From Thozetella sp. PMI_491 (Eukaryota; Ascomycota; Sordariomycetes; Chaetosphaeriales; Chaetosphaeriaceae), in assembly GCA_021432635.1 (NCBI GenBank), contig MU270063.1, forward strand, positions 248,001 to 312,000: 64,000 bases of DNA, written 5' to 3'. The position numbers and the translations under genes were made by a program. Below are positions 37,101 through 47,595 of this stretch, piece by piece. The notes beneath the pieces were generated by a model. It searched no databases and was not told the DNA's origin. It saw only the letters and a list, made by a program, of their open reading frames with translations. Positions within the stretch are counted from its first letter, which is position 1. Every line of letters begins with the position of its first letter.

Positions 37101-37603
37101 TATCTTTCGTTTCGCACCCGGCCTATCCGCTTTCGCTTTTTCTTTGGCCTTGAACGCCTCGCACGCCTTGGAGGCGACGCCTCTGTCGCCCTTCCTCCCT
37201 TCCCGTTCCCGTCCAGAGCGCGGCTAGGACCGGGACAGTGCAACGCAAGAGTGACCCGGAGGAACCCGCGCTTTTTGGATAAGGTCGGCATCGCCTGCCC
37301 TGGTTGATGCGGTGTCGCTGCTACACGATAGCAGCGAAGGGTCGTCAGGCATACCCCTCCCCTCCAGTCCATTTAGGCTTGGTCTAGGATACAGGGGCTG
37401 ACGGCTGACTGGCGCCGCCTTCTCCCTCCAACACACCCGTTCCAGCAGCTCGCCACGCGCCTCCAGCCCGGCGTCCTCACATCGTATGGTGGCAACCTTC
37501 GCTATATAACCGCAGTCGCGACGCAGCTTCTCTCGCCTGCCAGCCTCCTCCGGCCTTCCGCTTCGGTTGCCGCCCGCGTCTGCCCACTTCGTATGGTCCG
37601 AGA
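34173..37603. other. Long intergenic region, no gene recognised
   Basis: 3.4 kb with only weak frames (the best are 194 codons at 36391-36975 and 157 codons at 37224-37697, both - and of random composition). A tRNA-like ggtagagc on the - strand near 34680 has no matching acceptor or T arm. The right end holds the TATA box and leader of the Zn2Cys6 gene. Confidence 0.5.
37503..37509 (+). promoter_or_regulatory. TATA box of the Zn2Cys6 gene
   Basis: tatataa lies 101 bp before the proposed ATG at 37604. The spacing suggests a transcription start near 37535 and a leader of roughly 70 nt. Confidence 0.5.
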
Positions 37604-37619
37604 ATGGATGCGCAATTAG
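37593..37619 (+). promoter_or_regulatory. Short upstream ORF overlapping the Zn2Cys6 start codon
   Basis: An ATG at 37593 opens an 8-codon frame (MVREWMRN) that stops at 37617-37619, past the proposed main ATG at 37604 and out of frame with it. Such overlapping upstream ORFs usually lower main-frame translation. Its relevance depends on the true transcript start and on the main start being correct. Confidence 0.5.
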
Positions 37620-39725
37620 GCGCGACCGGGGCGCCCGCCGCTGCGCCCGCCGCGCCCGTGTCCGGAGCGGGCCCGCCTGCCACCGTAGGCACATCATTTA
37701 GGTCCGTCGCCGACGCGAACGGCCCCCCTCCCTTCCCCGCGACCGGAATGGAGCCGGCGCTAACAACATCACCAGACCCGGCGCCAGCGGTCCGGAGATT
37801 CTGACGTTTGCCCTCGACCACCGGCCAAGAGCCACGCGGGCCAGTGTACCGAAGGTGCGGTCCGGCTGCATCACCTGTGAGTCGCTCCCCGATGACGAGC
37901 CGTAAGCAGACTGCTGACACACATGCCTAGGCAAGTGAGTGTCTACACAGGCCCAAGGGCTGACACGTCTCTTTTTTCTTATCGTCCTTACTTACCTAAA
38001 CGCCGTTGCAGGAAACGTCATGTCAAATGTGATGAAACCAAGCCCGCCTGCAATCGGTGTATCAAGTGGCAGGGCTTCTGCGATGGCTACAGCAATCGCG
38101 CGCAGATCAAGATCGAGAAGGGAGACGACGTAGTGTCAAAGCCCAAAGCACCAAAGAGTAAGCCCATCTCGGCGGCGGCCAACTCAATTGCACTCGCAAA
38201 GCCCCTTGGGATGCGGATCCAGCCAGGTATGCCCGGCAGTGTCTTCGCTCATGAGTGCGAGAAGAAGTATTTCGACACATGGCTAGGTCTGGCCGAGAAT
38301 ATAGGCGGCGGTTGGTTCGATGCCAACCTCTTGTCCAGGACGATACCGCAGCTCAGCCACGAGGACACGGCCGTCAAGTACGCCGCCATGGCTATCGGGG
38401 CGCTCGCTAGCGCCCAGGCATCGAGAGGGCCAGCGCGCCTCTGCGACACACCTTTGATGCTCGACACGAAACCACACTACAAAAACGCGCTGACGTACTA
38501 CGGGCAAGCCATGCACCAGCTAGGACGGCAGGCGAGCCGAACGCAGGCTGGCAAAGAATCCTACATCCGATCGGCTGTCATCGCGTGCTTGCTATTTGTG
38601 TGCTTTGAGACGCTCCACGGCAACCAGAGCGGAGCGGTCCAGCACATCAAACACGGACTAACCATTGTCCAACAATTCCTGGAGCGGCACAAGGATGCCG
38701 CGAACGGCAATGAAGGGGCGCCGGCCGACAGCCCTTCGTCCGGCTCCAGTTCGGTGCAGCCTGAGGGGCTTCTCGAATACGAGGCAACATCTCCCAGCCC
38801 TCTAGTGCTCGAAGACGAAATCCTACAAGTGTTCCAGCGCCTCGAGTTCCAGTCATGGACCACGGCCATCATGGCGAGGGACAGGAAAGGCGCTACACTG
38901 CCCTTCAAAGTGCCCGAAAACCGCACGCCCGAAGATATACCGCCTATCTTTAGCGACCTGGAGGAGGCGAGGCGGTGGTGGGACTTGGTGCAACACTGGG
39001 TGCTCTTCTTCCACAGGACCATCGCGGACGACTGGAGCACCAAGAGGGCCGAGGTGGCCGAAGTCGACCCCGAACGTGCCCACTGGCTTGACATCAGCGA
39101 TATGCCAAGCACCATAGAGCTGCGGCCCCGGTATCTCGCCATCCTGGAGCGCTGGTACTCGTCCTTCCTACCGCTCTACGCGCGGATCCTGGCCGACCGT
39201 ATCACCAACCAGCGGCCGTACTATCAAGCCCTGTCGCTCCTGCTGCAGTTCCATATCTCGTGGATTTCCACGCGCGCGGGGTGCTTCAGCGAGTACGCGA
39301 CAATGTACGCCATGACGCCAAAGTTTAAGGAGATTGTGCGTCTCTGCCGCATCCTGCTGCCGATGCAGCAGAAAGTCAACGGCGCGGAAGTCTTCACCAT
39401 GGACAACGGGCCAACCATGGCGCTCTTCATCGCGTCCACCAAGTGCCGGGACCCGGATGTGCGGGAGCAGGCCCTGGCGCTCCTGCATCAGTACCCTCGC
39501 CGTGACGGCTTCTGGGACACTAGGATGACCACCACCATTGCCGAGCTGAACCGGATAATCGAGGTGGAGAACATGTCCGAAGGCTCGCTACCAGACCAGT
39601 GGGCGCGGCTACGGCAGCGGTCTGCTACGCTCAGCGACCGGGCGCCCGAGGCATATGTCAGGTATTACGCTATGGACAAGGACACGAATCAATGGGTAAC
39701 GAGGGAGGCCACGGTGAAATACTGA
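37604..39725 (+). CDS. Zn2Cys6 transcription factor with fungal-specific C-terminal domain
   Basis: Model of 638 aa from exons 37604-37701, 37776-37876, 37931-37934 and 38012-39725. The zinc cluster is assembled across three exons: VRSGCITC, then a 4-nt exon (gcaa), then KKRHVKCDETKPACNRC, giving the Cys-x2-Cys-x6-Cys-x6-Cys-x2-Cys pattern of Gal4-type DNA-binding domains, followed by CIKWQGFCDGY. The large third region (YYGQAMHQLGRQAS, AVIACLLFVCFETLHGNQ) matches the fungal-specific DUF3468-type domain of this factor family. It is a nuclear regulator; the target genes are unknown. The N-terminal 60 residues (Ala/Pro/Gly-rich) rest on a weak GTCCGT donor at 37702 with a good GCTAAC branch and CAG acceptor, so the first exon is uncertain. 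The zinc-cluster splices are well supported by phase. Confidence 0.88.
37931..37934 (+). other. 4-nt micro-exon inside the zinc-cluster coding region
   Basis: gcaa sits between an acceptor (ctgacacacatgcctag) and a donor (gtgagt). The flanking introns are 54 and 77 nt and both have canonical ends and branch points. Joining T + GCAA + G gives codons for Cys-Lys and restores the second Cys of the cluster. Direct joining of the flanking exons gives a TGA stop. Confidence 0.85.
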
Positions 39726-40363
39726 GGGACGGTTACCCTTGAAAGGGGGCAGTGTATTGGGGGCGCCAAAAGGCAGGGCGGCGGGGGCGGCGGGCAAAAG
39801 CGAGAGGCATGGCTCTGGCGCAAATACGTCTACCACAACGGAGTCCTGCATCATGATTTAACGACGATACCACTGTTGGGTAGGAGTTTGAGTGTCGCAT
39901 TTCCCCAAGTAATAGTGCAAATAATAACAATAAGTACGAGGGAGTATTCCGGCGGAGGGGGCTAGATAAAGGTACTTCATTTCCGCCATATTATTCGCCT
40001 ACCGCATGGAATTTGTTCAAAGTGAAAGTGAAGCAGCCAAAGGGAAGGCCAGGACTCTCCAAAGCTGGCCTCACTACACGCAAGAGGTGTGCAGATGAAG
40101 AGGAGAGAGACGTAGGGAGGGGTGTGGGCCTAATAGGCCGAATGGACACATGCTACTCACACACCACTTGTGCCTGCCCCTCCAACCCGAGCACACAAAA
40201 AAAGTGCCCCTCCTTTTCGCGCGCTGCCCCCGTCTCCCGCGCAATCGGCACCGCGACGCGACCGGCCCCAGCGAATCGACTCGACCTCTTCACGCCGCTC
40301 CCAGCGCACAAAACACTCCGACCTGCTATGCTCGCCCGAGCGAGGTAGCAGCCGGCAGACACG
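39726..40363. other. Intergenic region between the Zn2Cys6 gene and PSF2
   Basis: 638 bp holding the 3' end of the regulator gene and the PSF2 promoter. The first part is AT-richer (about 39840-40020) with no clear coding potential. The last 200 bp are C/CA-rich, as in many fungal leaders. Confidence 0.5.
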
Positions 40364-41226
40364 ATGGCGCTCCCACTCCCCCCGGGACTCACCCACTCCG
40401 AGGTCGCCTTCGTCGCCGAGATGGAGCTGGTCACGGTAGTGCCGCGCCAGAGGCTCGAAAGCATCCCACTTCTCCATGTATGGCCCCTCCGCCGCTCCGG
40501 CTCCTTCTCCTCTGCGGCGCCGCACCCCAATCGCCGCTCCGCGCGAACGACGAGGTACTGACCCGCTCTCCCTGCCAGGGCGCTACGCCCGCCCTGCGTC
40601 CCCCGCACCGCGCCGAACTGCCTCTCTGGCTCGCGCTCCTCCTGAAGAAGCAGCGCCGCGCCAACATCGTCCCGCCCCCGTGGCTGCACCCGAGCTCGCT
40701 CGCCGAGATCATCCACCACGAGACACACAAGGACCCCGCGGCCTTCTCGCCGCCTCCGCCCGCGCCGGCCCGCGCCGACCCCTCGCGGCCCGGCCACGCG
40801 CGGCAGCTCCTCGACGACGCGAACCTCTCGCCGCCCTTCCGACCGTCGTGCACCGCCGAGGCGCCGGCTGGCTATCTCCCCTATCACTGGCTCGAGGTCG
40901 CCGAGGCGCTGCTGGCCCACGCTGCTGACGACGTGGCCGCGGGCGGCCCAACGGGCGAGATCCGTAGCCTGCTGCGAGACCTCGTCGAGGTGCGCGGCGC
41001 GAAGATGCGGAGCAGCACGAGTGCGCTGGAGGGCTTCGGAGGAGGGCTAATGAGCCTACGCGGCGTCGGCGCCATAGAGCTCGCCGAGAGCCGCGCTTTC
41101 GTGCTGGCTGTCGTCGACGGGGTCCGGAAGATTGGCGCCAGCACCGAGGCGAACCGGCGCGAGGAAGAGGAATTGGGCGGAGGCGCCGATGGGGACGACG
41201 ACAGCGACGACGACATGGGAATATGA
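40364..41226 (+). CDS. PSF2: GINS complex subunit Psf2 (DNA replication)
   Basis: Exons 40364-40477 and 40579-41226 give 253 aa. The N-terminus [19 protein letters not shown] with [17 protein letters not shown] is the conserved A-domain start of Psf2. It is followed by [28 protein letters not shown], and a helical part with [27 protein letters not shown] and [17 protein letters not shown] (Sld5-Psf1-Psf2-Psf3) binds Cdc45 and MCM to form the replicative helicase. The region 241-330 nt into exon 2 encodes a Pro/Ala-rich loop, longer than I expect from yeast Psf2. The acidic tail (DGDDDSDDD) is typical. The intron is 101 nt with donor GTATGG and acceptor CAG. Confidence 0.93.
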
Positions 41227-41715
41227 GAACAAGCCACCGCAATGCCAATGGAGACGCGTCGTCTCGACGCGTTCGCATAAGGGCGAGCCGTGTAGCTGGC
41301 ACATCACGCTTTAGTCTGGCGAGCCTGGGAAGCATCCCCACATCTTGCCCCCAGGACGAAGTTTTGCAAGGACTAGGATGTGTATTCCACTGGGATTGGC
41401 TAGCCATTTTCCCATGGAACGCAGTGTTCGCTACTGAAGAGCATGGTGGGATAGTCCAGAGAGGTCGTGGAGGAAGCGAATATGCCTTGGGGGAAAGATT
41501 GAGTCCCGGGAAGGGGCTCAACATGGGTTACGGTTCAGCATGTCACCGACAGCATATGGGTACTAGAGGTTTAACGATCGTAATTTATGACTATAGTTTT
41601 ATACATAACGACGCCAATCCATGCCTATGCAAAACGCCGCTGTCCAACTGCAACCCAGACTACTATCGCTATTGCTAACAATACCATTTCCTTAGTTCTC
41701 TTTGACAACCTACCT
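41227..41715. other. Intergenic region, convergent 3' ends
   Basis: 489 bp between the PSF2 stop and the 3' end of the opposite-strand unknown gene. The right part is AT-richer (ttgctaacaataccatttcc near 41675). No element was recognised. Confidence 0.4.
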
Positions 41716-42372
41716 TTACTCGCAAGGCAAATGCCCACGAGGGAAGAAGCCGTAATCTCTCTCAGACCCCATGACTGCTACTGGGAGCAATACTCTACAA
41801 TGATTGTCTCCCGCAAAACATTCTAAACTCTGTGTCTCAGACTTCTTATAGCTCAGAGATGAACCCTGAGAACTCGTGGGCTCTGTGGCTCCATCACGCC
41901 TGAGACAAAGAGGACATTGTCGACAAGGGCTGTACACAACTGCGCCGTCTTCCACCCATGCCTCTACGCAGTCCTTAAGCTCACGTACGCGCTTTGGCAA
42001 CGGCGAACTAGTCCTGGTTGGCGTGGATGGAGAACTGAAACCGCTAGAAGAAGTAGTATAGCAAATTCCGTATTCAGTATCGAAGTCGTATGTCTGGAGC
42101 CGCTTCCGTGGGGCGTCGGGCGGCAGGGGAGATGAAGAAAGCAAGGAAGAGGGTTCATGCCATGAACTCATGTGAGCCCGTGGATGGTGCTTCGAAACGG
42201 TTCGTGGAACAGGGGATATTATGACCGATTCGAAGCTGGATGCATGTTGGGGACGTAGAGAGGTCAAGGATTCTAGCTGCATGCCTCCATGAGCATATCC
42301 AAGACCCGGGTGGAGCGGCTCTGCTCCCGGTAGCGCCGCTAAAGAGCGCGTCTGTCGACGGGTCACGGACAT
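41716..42372 (-). CDS. Unknown Ser/Pro-rich protein with a Cys-x2-Cys-x2-Cys motif
   Basis: Single-exon frame of 218 aa starting at the first ATG (MSVTRRQTRSLAALPG). The protein is rich in Ser, Pro and Arg, probably largely disordered, with a Tyr/Asp patch (TYDFDTEYGICYTT), a short predicted helix (KRVRELKDCVEAWVEDG) and a Cys cluster CRQCPLCLRRDG that might bind metal. No signal peptide or membrane helix. I do not recognise it. Support comes from an uninterrupted frame with non-random segments in DNA of ordinary composition; the antisense frames are shorter. It could be a lineage-specific gene. Confidence 0.55.
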   Translation of the reverse strand: MSVTRRQTRSLAALPGAEPLHPGLGYAHGGMQLESLTSLRPQHASSFESVIISPVPRTVSKHHPRAHMSSWHEPSSLLSSSPLPPDAPRKRLQTYDFDTEYGICYTTSSSGFSSPSTPTRTSSPLPKRVRELKDCVEAWVEDGAVVYSPCRQCPLCLRRDGATEPTSSQGSSLSYKKSETQSLECFAGDNHCRVLLPVAVMGSERDYGFFPRGHLPCE

Positions 42373-43127
42373 CGTGTTGTTCGTCTCTTTTCTCGAGCTA
42401 TTATTCAAACGTGATATGGTGCAGTGCTTGGTACAGACTCAAACTCCTAAGATCTACCGGGAGAGCCTGGGTCTAGTTGAACTGAGGGGAGATGGGCCTT
42501 GCGGAGTTGATCATCTCTTAAAAAGGACTCATCATGTTGGGCTTTGAAATACCAAGACAAAGGCATGCGATTTTGTAAAGCAACCCTTGTGATGCTTTGT
42601 AGCAAAGAGCATACAAAGCACTTGGTGTACCCGTAGAAATCACTCCACAAACCACTTCACAGCACACTTGGACTCGACTGTGGCTACTATCACCCATGGT
42701 TAGCGATGCTTAGGCTTGGTTAACGCTGTGTTCAGGACAGCATCTGGTAGGTCTAGTATCTACTAGGCTATACATTCCAAGGTATGGTGGAATTCGACTT
42801 TCTGCACTGTCTGTTAACTCTTTGTGTTGATTGCCGCCCTTTGGTTGTAATAGTTAGATAATCTCGATCCCGAAGTTGGGATGTTAGACAAAGCATTGTT
42901 TAGATTAACCCGCGCTCATCTTGTACTCTAACCAACAAAGAATACAAAGACATTGATAGCTCCTCAGTAGGAGATTACCAACTGTCGTAGAATCGTTGTA
43001 GTTTCATTTCATATACTGCTTCGCTGGGCTTTGGGCTCGTTCCCTGCTCGCTGATGCTGGTCCTTCGCAATCTTCGTTCCACTAGTTCGCTCCAAGTTCC
43101 TTAGAACTGTAATTCCCAACGCTCAAG
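42373..43127. other. Divergent intergenic region, AT-richer
   Basis: 755 bp between two divergent unknown genes. The DNA is AT-richer than the flanking conserved genes, with no frame of note. It must hold both promoters if the two genes are real. Confidence 0.4.
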
Positions 43128-43892
43128 ATGGCCGATAGACCTACGACGAAATATCCGACTTGTGTCTATAAACTCGAGCCAGGTTCTCATATCCCTGCAA
43201 GGGTAGTTCCCAGCCGATACTATGCTACTAGTCGGCGCTCGACTATGAAGCCATCATCTGAGGGCCATCAGAAGTCTAAGGCTCGCGGTTCACAGAGAAG
43301 GTTTACTTCCACGCTTACTAGCTGGCTCTGGATGTTCGATAAAGACGGCATACAGGGAGAGCCATGCGTCAGGATTTTGAGTGTTAATTCTAGGGAGATA
43401 CAAATCATGGCGTGTATAGTCTCTGTGCTGCTCTTGCTAGCGGCCATCTTGGGAAGAATTCCTGTTAGTCTCTCAATGGCCAGCACCACTACTCTCATGC
43501 TTGGACCTAAGAGGTGGCAAAGCCTACTCTGTTGCCTATACACCCCCCCGACGCGCTTTCTCTATCTTCTGGCCCAAAGAAGAGTCTGCTCAGGTCCTAG
43601 ATCTCGATTGCGGATTGGAGCTATGATGCATAAGCGGTGGCGCTGGCCGCCAGTCGTCATATATCTCGGCTTGCTGGTGCTTGGAATTGCGGTACTCGCC
43701 TCGTCGCGAGCCTCGTTTGTTTGCGACAGCTCTGGGACGAGTTCCTGTTGTGCGAATAGATATACAGCCGATTCGAACAAGGCTTACTCCAAGGAAGACG
43801 AGCTCTGGATGCCTCTACTCGAGATTCTTCCATCCTGGAGCGCCGCGGAGGTATTGATGCTCAACGCTCGGAGGACGCAACAAATCACATGA
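43128..43892 (+). CDS. Unknown small membrane protein (two predicted helices)
   Basis: Single frame of 254 aa with a good start context (aagATGgcc). Two hydrophobic segments are visible: MACIVSVLLLLAAILG (about 95-110) and PPVVIYLGLLVLGIAVLASS (about 174-193), with a basic N-terminal half. The last third has several Cys residues (FVCDSSGTSSCCANRY). I do not recognise the family. A possible intron (gttagt near 43464) would remove part of the middle, so the exact model is uncertain, and it may be a decayed gene. Confidence 0.45.
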   Translation: MADRPTTKYPTCVYKLEPGSHIPARVVPSRYYATSRRSTMKPSSEGHQKSKARGSQRRFTSTLTSWLWMFDKDGIQGEPCVRILSVNSREIQIMACIVSVLLLLAAILGRIPVSLSMASTTTLMLGPKRWQSLLCCLYTPPTRFLYLLAQRRVCSGPRSRLRIGAMMHKRWRWPPVVIYLGLLVLGIAVLASSRASFVCDSSGTSSCCANRYTADSNKAYSKEDELWMPLLEILPSWSAAEVLMLNARRTQQIT

Positions 43893-44097
43893 GATCCTTT
43901 TAGTTAGAATAGAAGCCAATTGAATCCTCTAGACGGGAAATTAAGTAGGAACCACGTCTACGTATGAAGTAGGCCGTGGTGGCACCGGGCTAGGTCATGA
44001 TATGAAAAATACTGCTTGGCTATCTAATATGGCAATAAATAAGTATACATCATCTTTATGATCTAGCAAGTTTAAGTAAATATCATCTAGACAAACG

Positions 44098-46860
44098 TCA
44101 AGCCGAAACACCGGTGGCCCGAATGCCGTCTGCCCTAGTCTCGACCACCTTGAAAGCATCTGCATCGCCCTGGCCAGCGGCAGCTCGGGCATACGCCTTG
44201 TCAGATCTGTCGTTTAGGATGGCCAAATCCGCGTCGCTGAGGATTTCCTTGTCGCCCGAAACGTCGTATACCTCGCCGTCCCTGAGCAACAGTGCCTGTA
44301 GTGTATCGCGGTCAAGCGTCTCACGCATGTCAATCTTTTGGCCCATGGTCCGGAAGGCGCCCTTCTTGATAACTAGCTTCTCGAGCCGCCGCTTGGCATC
44401 TGCGCTCATCAAAAGTTCCTCTTCCACTGTACCCTTGGTTGCAAGTCGATACACGATGACCGGGCGCGTTTGTCCAATACGGTGCGCGCGGTCTTGAGCT
44501 TGCAAGTCTTGCTGCGGGTTCCAGTCGCTGTCGAATAGGATCACGGTGTCGGCGCTAGCTAGGTTGATGCCCTGGCCACCCGCGCGGGTTGAGAGGAGGA
44601 AGAGCTTCATCTTGGGATTCTTGTTGAACTCATGGATTTGCTCCTTGCGCTCCACCTGGGACACGCCACCGTCGATGCGGCAGACGGGCCACTTTCGTAG
44701 CTCGCGGCAGTAGTCCTCCAAGATGTCGAGCTGCGTCTTGAATTGAGAGAAGATGAGTACTTTGTGGCCCTTCTTGAAAAGGGCAGGCAGCAGCCGGTCT
44801 AGGAGCAGCATCTTGCCGGACGCGGTGACGACAGTGTCGTCGACGGGAACGCCATTGTCCGTCGCCCAGGGATTGTAGAAGTTGTGGGGACTATTGCAGA
44901 CGAGGCGAAGTTGAAGAAGTGGATTACCCAGTTTCTTCTTGCCAATTTCCAATTCTAGAACGCGTGAGAAGACGCACAGCAAGCGCAGGGGTAGTGGACT
45001 TACTAGCAAGTTCGAGAGTTCGAGTACGCTCGATCTCGTCAGCGCTCATAGACTTTTCGGTGTCAGGATCGCTGTCTTCGGCATACTCCTCCGCTAGCTT
45101 AGCCTCAAACTCGTCATCGCTCAGCAGGTCGTCCTCCGAGTCTGCATCTCTGTATGCCTGCGCCTTCTTTCCACGGCCGCCACGAACACTTGCCCGTGAG
45201 CTGGCAGGAGTAGATTTTCGACTCGACTTGGCACTCTTGGGTGCCGGTGTCTCTGCGGCGGGAGCGCTCTTCCGCTTGCTCGCCTGCTTGTCCGGGGTTG
45301 CTACGGGAGCGTCGGCGGCAGGAGTAGGTTTACCTCGCCCCATCATCATGGCGAAGGCGTTCTTAGCGGGCGGCGGTGCAGGGCTAGACGTGTCGATCTT
45401 TTTGCTCCGGGGGCTACTTCTAGCTGCCTTGGGCAGCTTCTCGTCGTTGTCTACAGCCTTCAGCTTGGGATTAAGGCTGCTCGCCCTCGAGGTTAAAGGG
45501 GTTGCCTTGCGGGAAGAAGATCGACTGCTAGCGGCGCTGGCCAGACGTTCCACTACTTTGTTCTCTAGGAATGCGCGGGTGTCGACATTCTTGTCGTTGA
45601 TCACATTGTAGAGGTCCGTCTGCTCCTTGGTCATCGGGGCGTATAGAACGTACTCCCGCTTCTTGGGGAGGTAATGCGCAACGTCCGCCTTGATCCGGCG
45701 CAAAAGGAGCGGCTGGAGCACGATATGCATCTTCTTGACGAGATCTTGCTTTGCGGCATCACTGATGAACTCTTCGGTTCCCTTCACGTCTTGGAGGTCG
45801 CTGAAGTCAAACCAGCTCTCAAATGTCTCCCAATCCTCGAAGATTTCGGGAAGAAGAAAATTTAGAAGCGACCAAAGCTCCCGGAGGTTGTTCTGAAGAG
45901 GAGTTCCAGTGATGAGCAGACGAGTGGCCGAGGTGAAGGTCTTGAGCTCGCGGAACAGCTTCGAATCGAAGTTCTTCATGCGGTGACCCTCGTCGATGAT
46001 AATAAACTCCCAGTTGATCTTTGACAGGAGCGCACGATCTTTCAAGACCATCTCGTAGCTCGTGCAGACCACCGGAAACTTGTCCGTGGGTCTGCCTTTG
46101 TGGATGTGGCGCATGATCTTGGTGGAGTGGATGTTTTTGCGATCTTCAGGAAGACCATGATACATGATGACTGGAATTGAGGGAGTCCATCGATGGAACT
46201 CGTCAATCCAATTGGAGAGAGTACTCAGAGGAGCAATGATCAAGTGCGGGCCGAGATACTTTTCCTCGCGTAACTTGGCAATCAGAGAGATCGTTTGTAC
46301 CGTCTTGCCTGTTCTTAGGTTAACAATGGGGTCCAACAAGGGGGTGACGTAGACATACCAAGGCCCATCTCATCTGCGAGAATACCACTCATGCCCTGGG
46401 AGCACAGCTCGTACATCCAGGTTAGACCCTCGAGCTGATAGTCTCGCATTGTACCGCCAACTACCATCTTGGGCTGCTGGGACATCTTGATATCGTGCTC
46501 GCCCAGCTTCTTGTCATCAAAGCCGCTACCTACACGGCCGAGAACCGTGGTCGTCTTGGTCAGGATATCACTGAAGGCGGCGCTCTTCACCAGCAGATCA
46601 TCCAGCTGCTTGGCCTTGGCTGCACGCTCCTCTGCTGTCTCTGCCTTCTTCTTTCGCCTCTTCAGCGCGTTTTTCCGCTTTTCCTCCGCCTTGTCATTGT
46701 CCTTGCGCGCTTTCTCCTCCTCTGCTTCGATCTGGTCGAGCGCATCGTCCTCCATCTTGAACTCGCTTTGGTCGTTGGCCGGGGGAGGAGATGAAGGTGC
46801 GCTAGTGGGAAGGCGAGAGGAGCTTCCGTCTCCAAAAACCGAAGATGAGTCGGAGGCCAT
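44098..46860 (-). CDS. mus-30: SNF2-family chromatin remodeller, LSH/DDM1/HELLS type
   Basis: Exons 46860-46359, 46308-45004 and 44954-44098 give 887 aa. The N-terminal ~110 residues are acidic and coiled-coil-like ([19 protein letters not shown]). Helicase lobe 1: [24 protein letters not shown] spliced across intron 1 (about 163-170), DEGHRMKN (about 270), [11 protein letters not shown]. Lobe 2: [43 protein letters not shown]. Between the lobes is a ~190-residue Ser/Lys/Pro-rich, then acidic insertion. Domain order and the [14 protein letters not shown] segment point to the LSH group (plant DDM1, animal HELLS, Neurospora MUS-30), linked to DNA methylation and genome stability. The splice at 45003/44954 joins LAKLE to IGKKKLG. 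The gene symbol is by family inference. Confidence 0.9.
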
Positions 46861-47595
46861 TCTTCTCGGTGGTGAAGTGGCGATTGGCAAAGCCCAAGCA
46901 CCACCGGAGGCAAATCGCGTCCAACAAGGGCGGGCGGGGGCGATTGCTAAGCAAAAATGAGGGTTGAATCGCCGGGCGATACAAATATTTTATGCGATAA
47001 CGCAAAAGCCAGGAGTCGTGTACGAGAAAGAAAGCGGAACTGGGATGAAAGAGTTAAAGAGCCATAGGCAGGACTTGAATTGATGCAAAATAGGAGGCCG
47101 CGGGCTTGTTATTGGCAAAATTAGGTTGTCAGAAGAAAGGCGCGATCGATGCACGCGCCAGGGTCATGACGAAAAGGCAGCAACGCGACTCTAACGCGAG
47201 CGGAGCGCCACGGAATCACGTTTATGTGTGGGTCCAATTTAACCCTGACCCTGCTCGCCTGGTAGTTTGGTTCGTGTTTGGCAAGCCTGGCTAGTGTCGA
47301 AGCTCGGGCCTCCACCGTGGTCGTGCTGCTGCCCCTCGATGCCCCGCCATTTATGTCCCAAAATTTTGTGGTGGGGAGATCGCAATGACTCTAAGCAGCT
47401 GCTGAAGGCCTTTTCTTGTCGGCAAAGTCAAGCTCAACACCAAGCAATTCGGCCGAATACTGAGCCACACATCTTTCCCCGCGGAGAACCTACAGGCCTG
47501 CCAAGCTGTTCTCCCTCCGCCCGATCCGTCCCGCTCTCAGAAGCGTCTCTCCCCTGCGTTACCTCAGTCCCCGGTCTCTCTCCCGCGTCCGCATC
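46861..47595. other. Divergent promoter region LSH / Arc1-like
   Basis: 735 bp between the two start codons. No coding potential. The right ~130 bp before 47596 are CT-rich, a likely leader of the Arc1-like gene. Confidence 0.5.

Noticed and set aside
30673-39725. Idea that the CYP505 P450 and the Zn2Cys6 factor belong to one secondary-metabolite cluster
   Set aside because: 3.4 kb apart with no other pathway enzyme; CYP505 fatty-acid hydroxylases normally stand alone.
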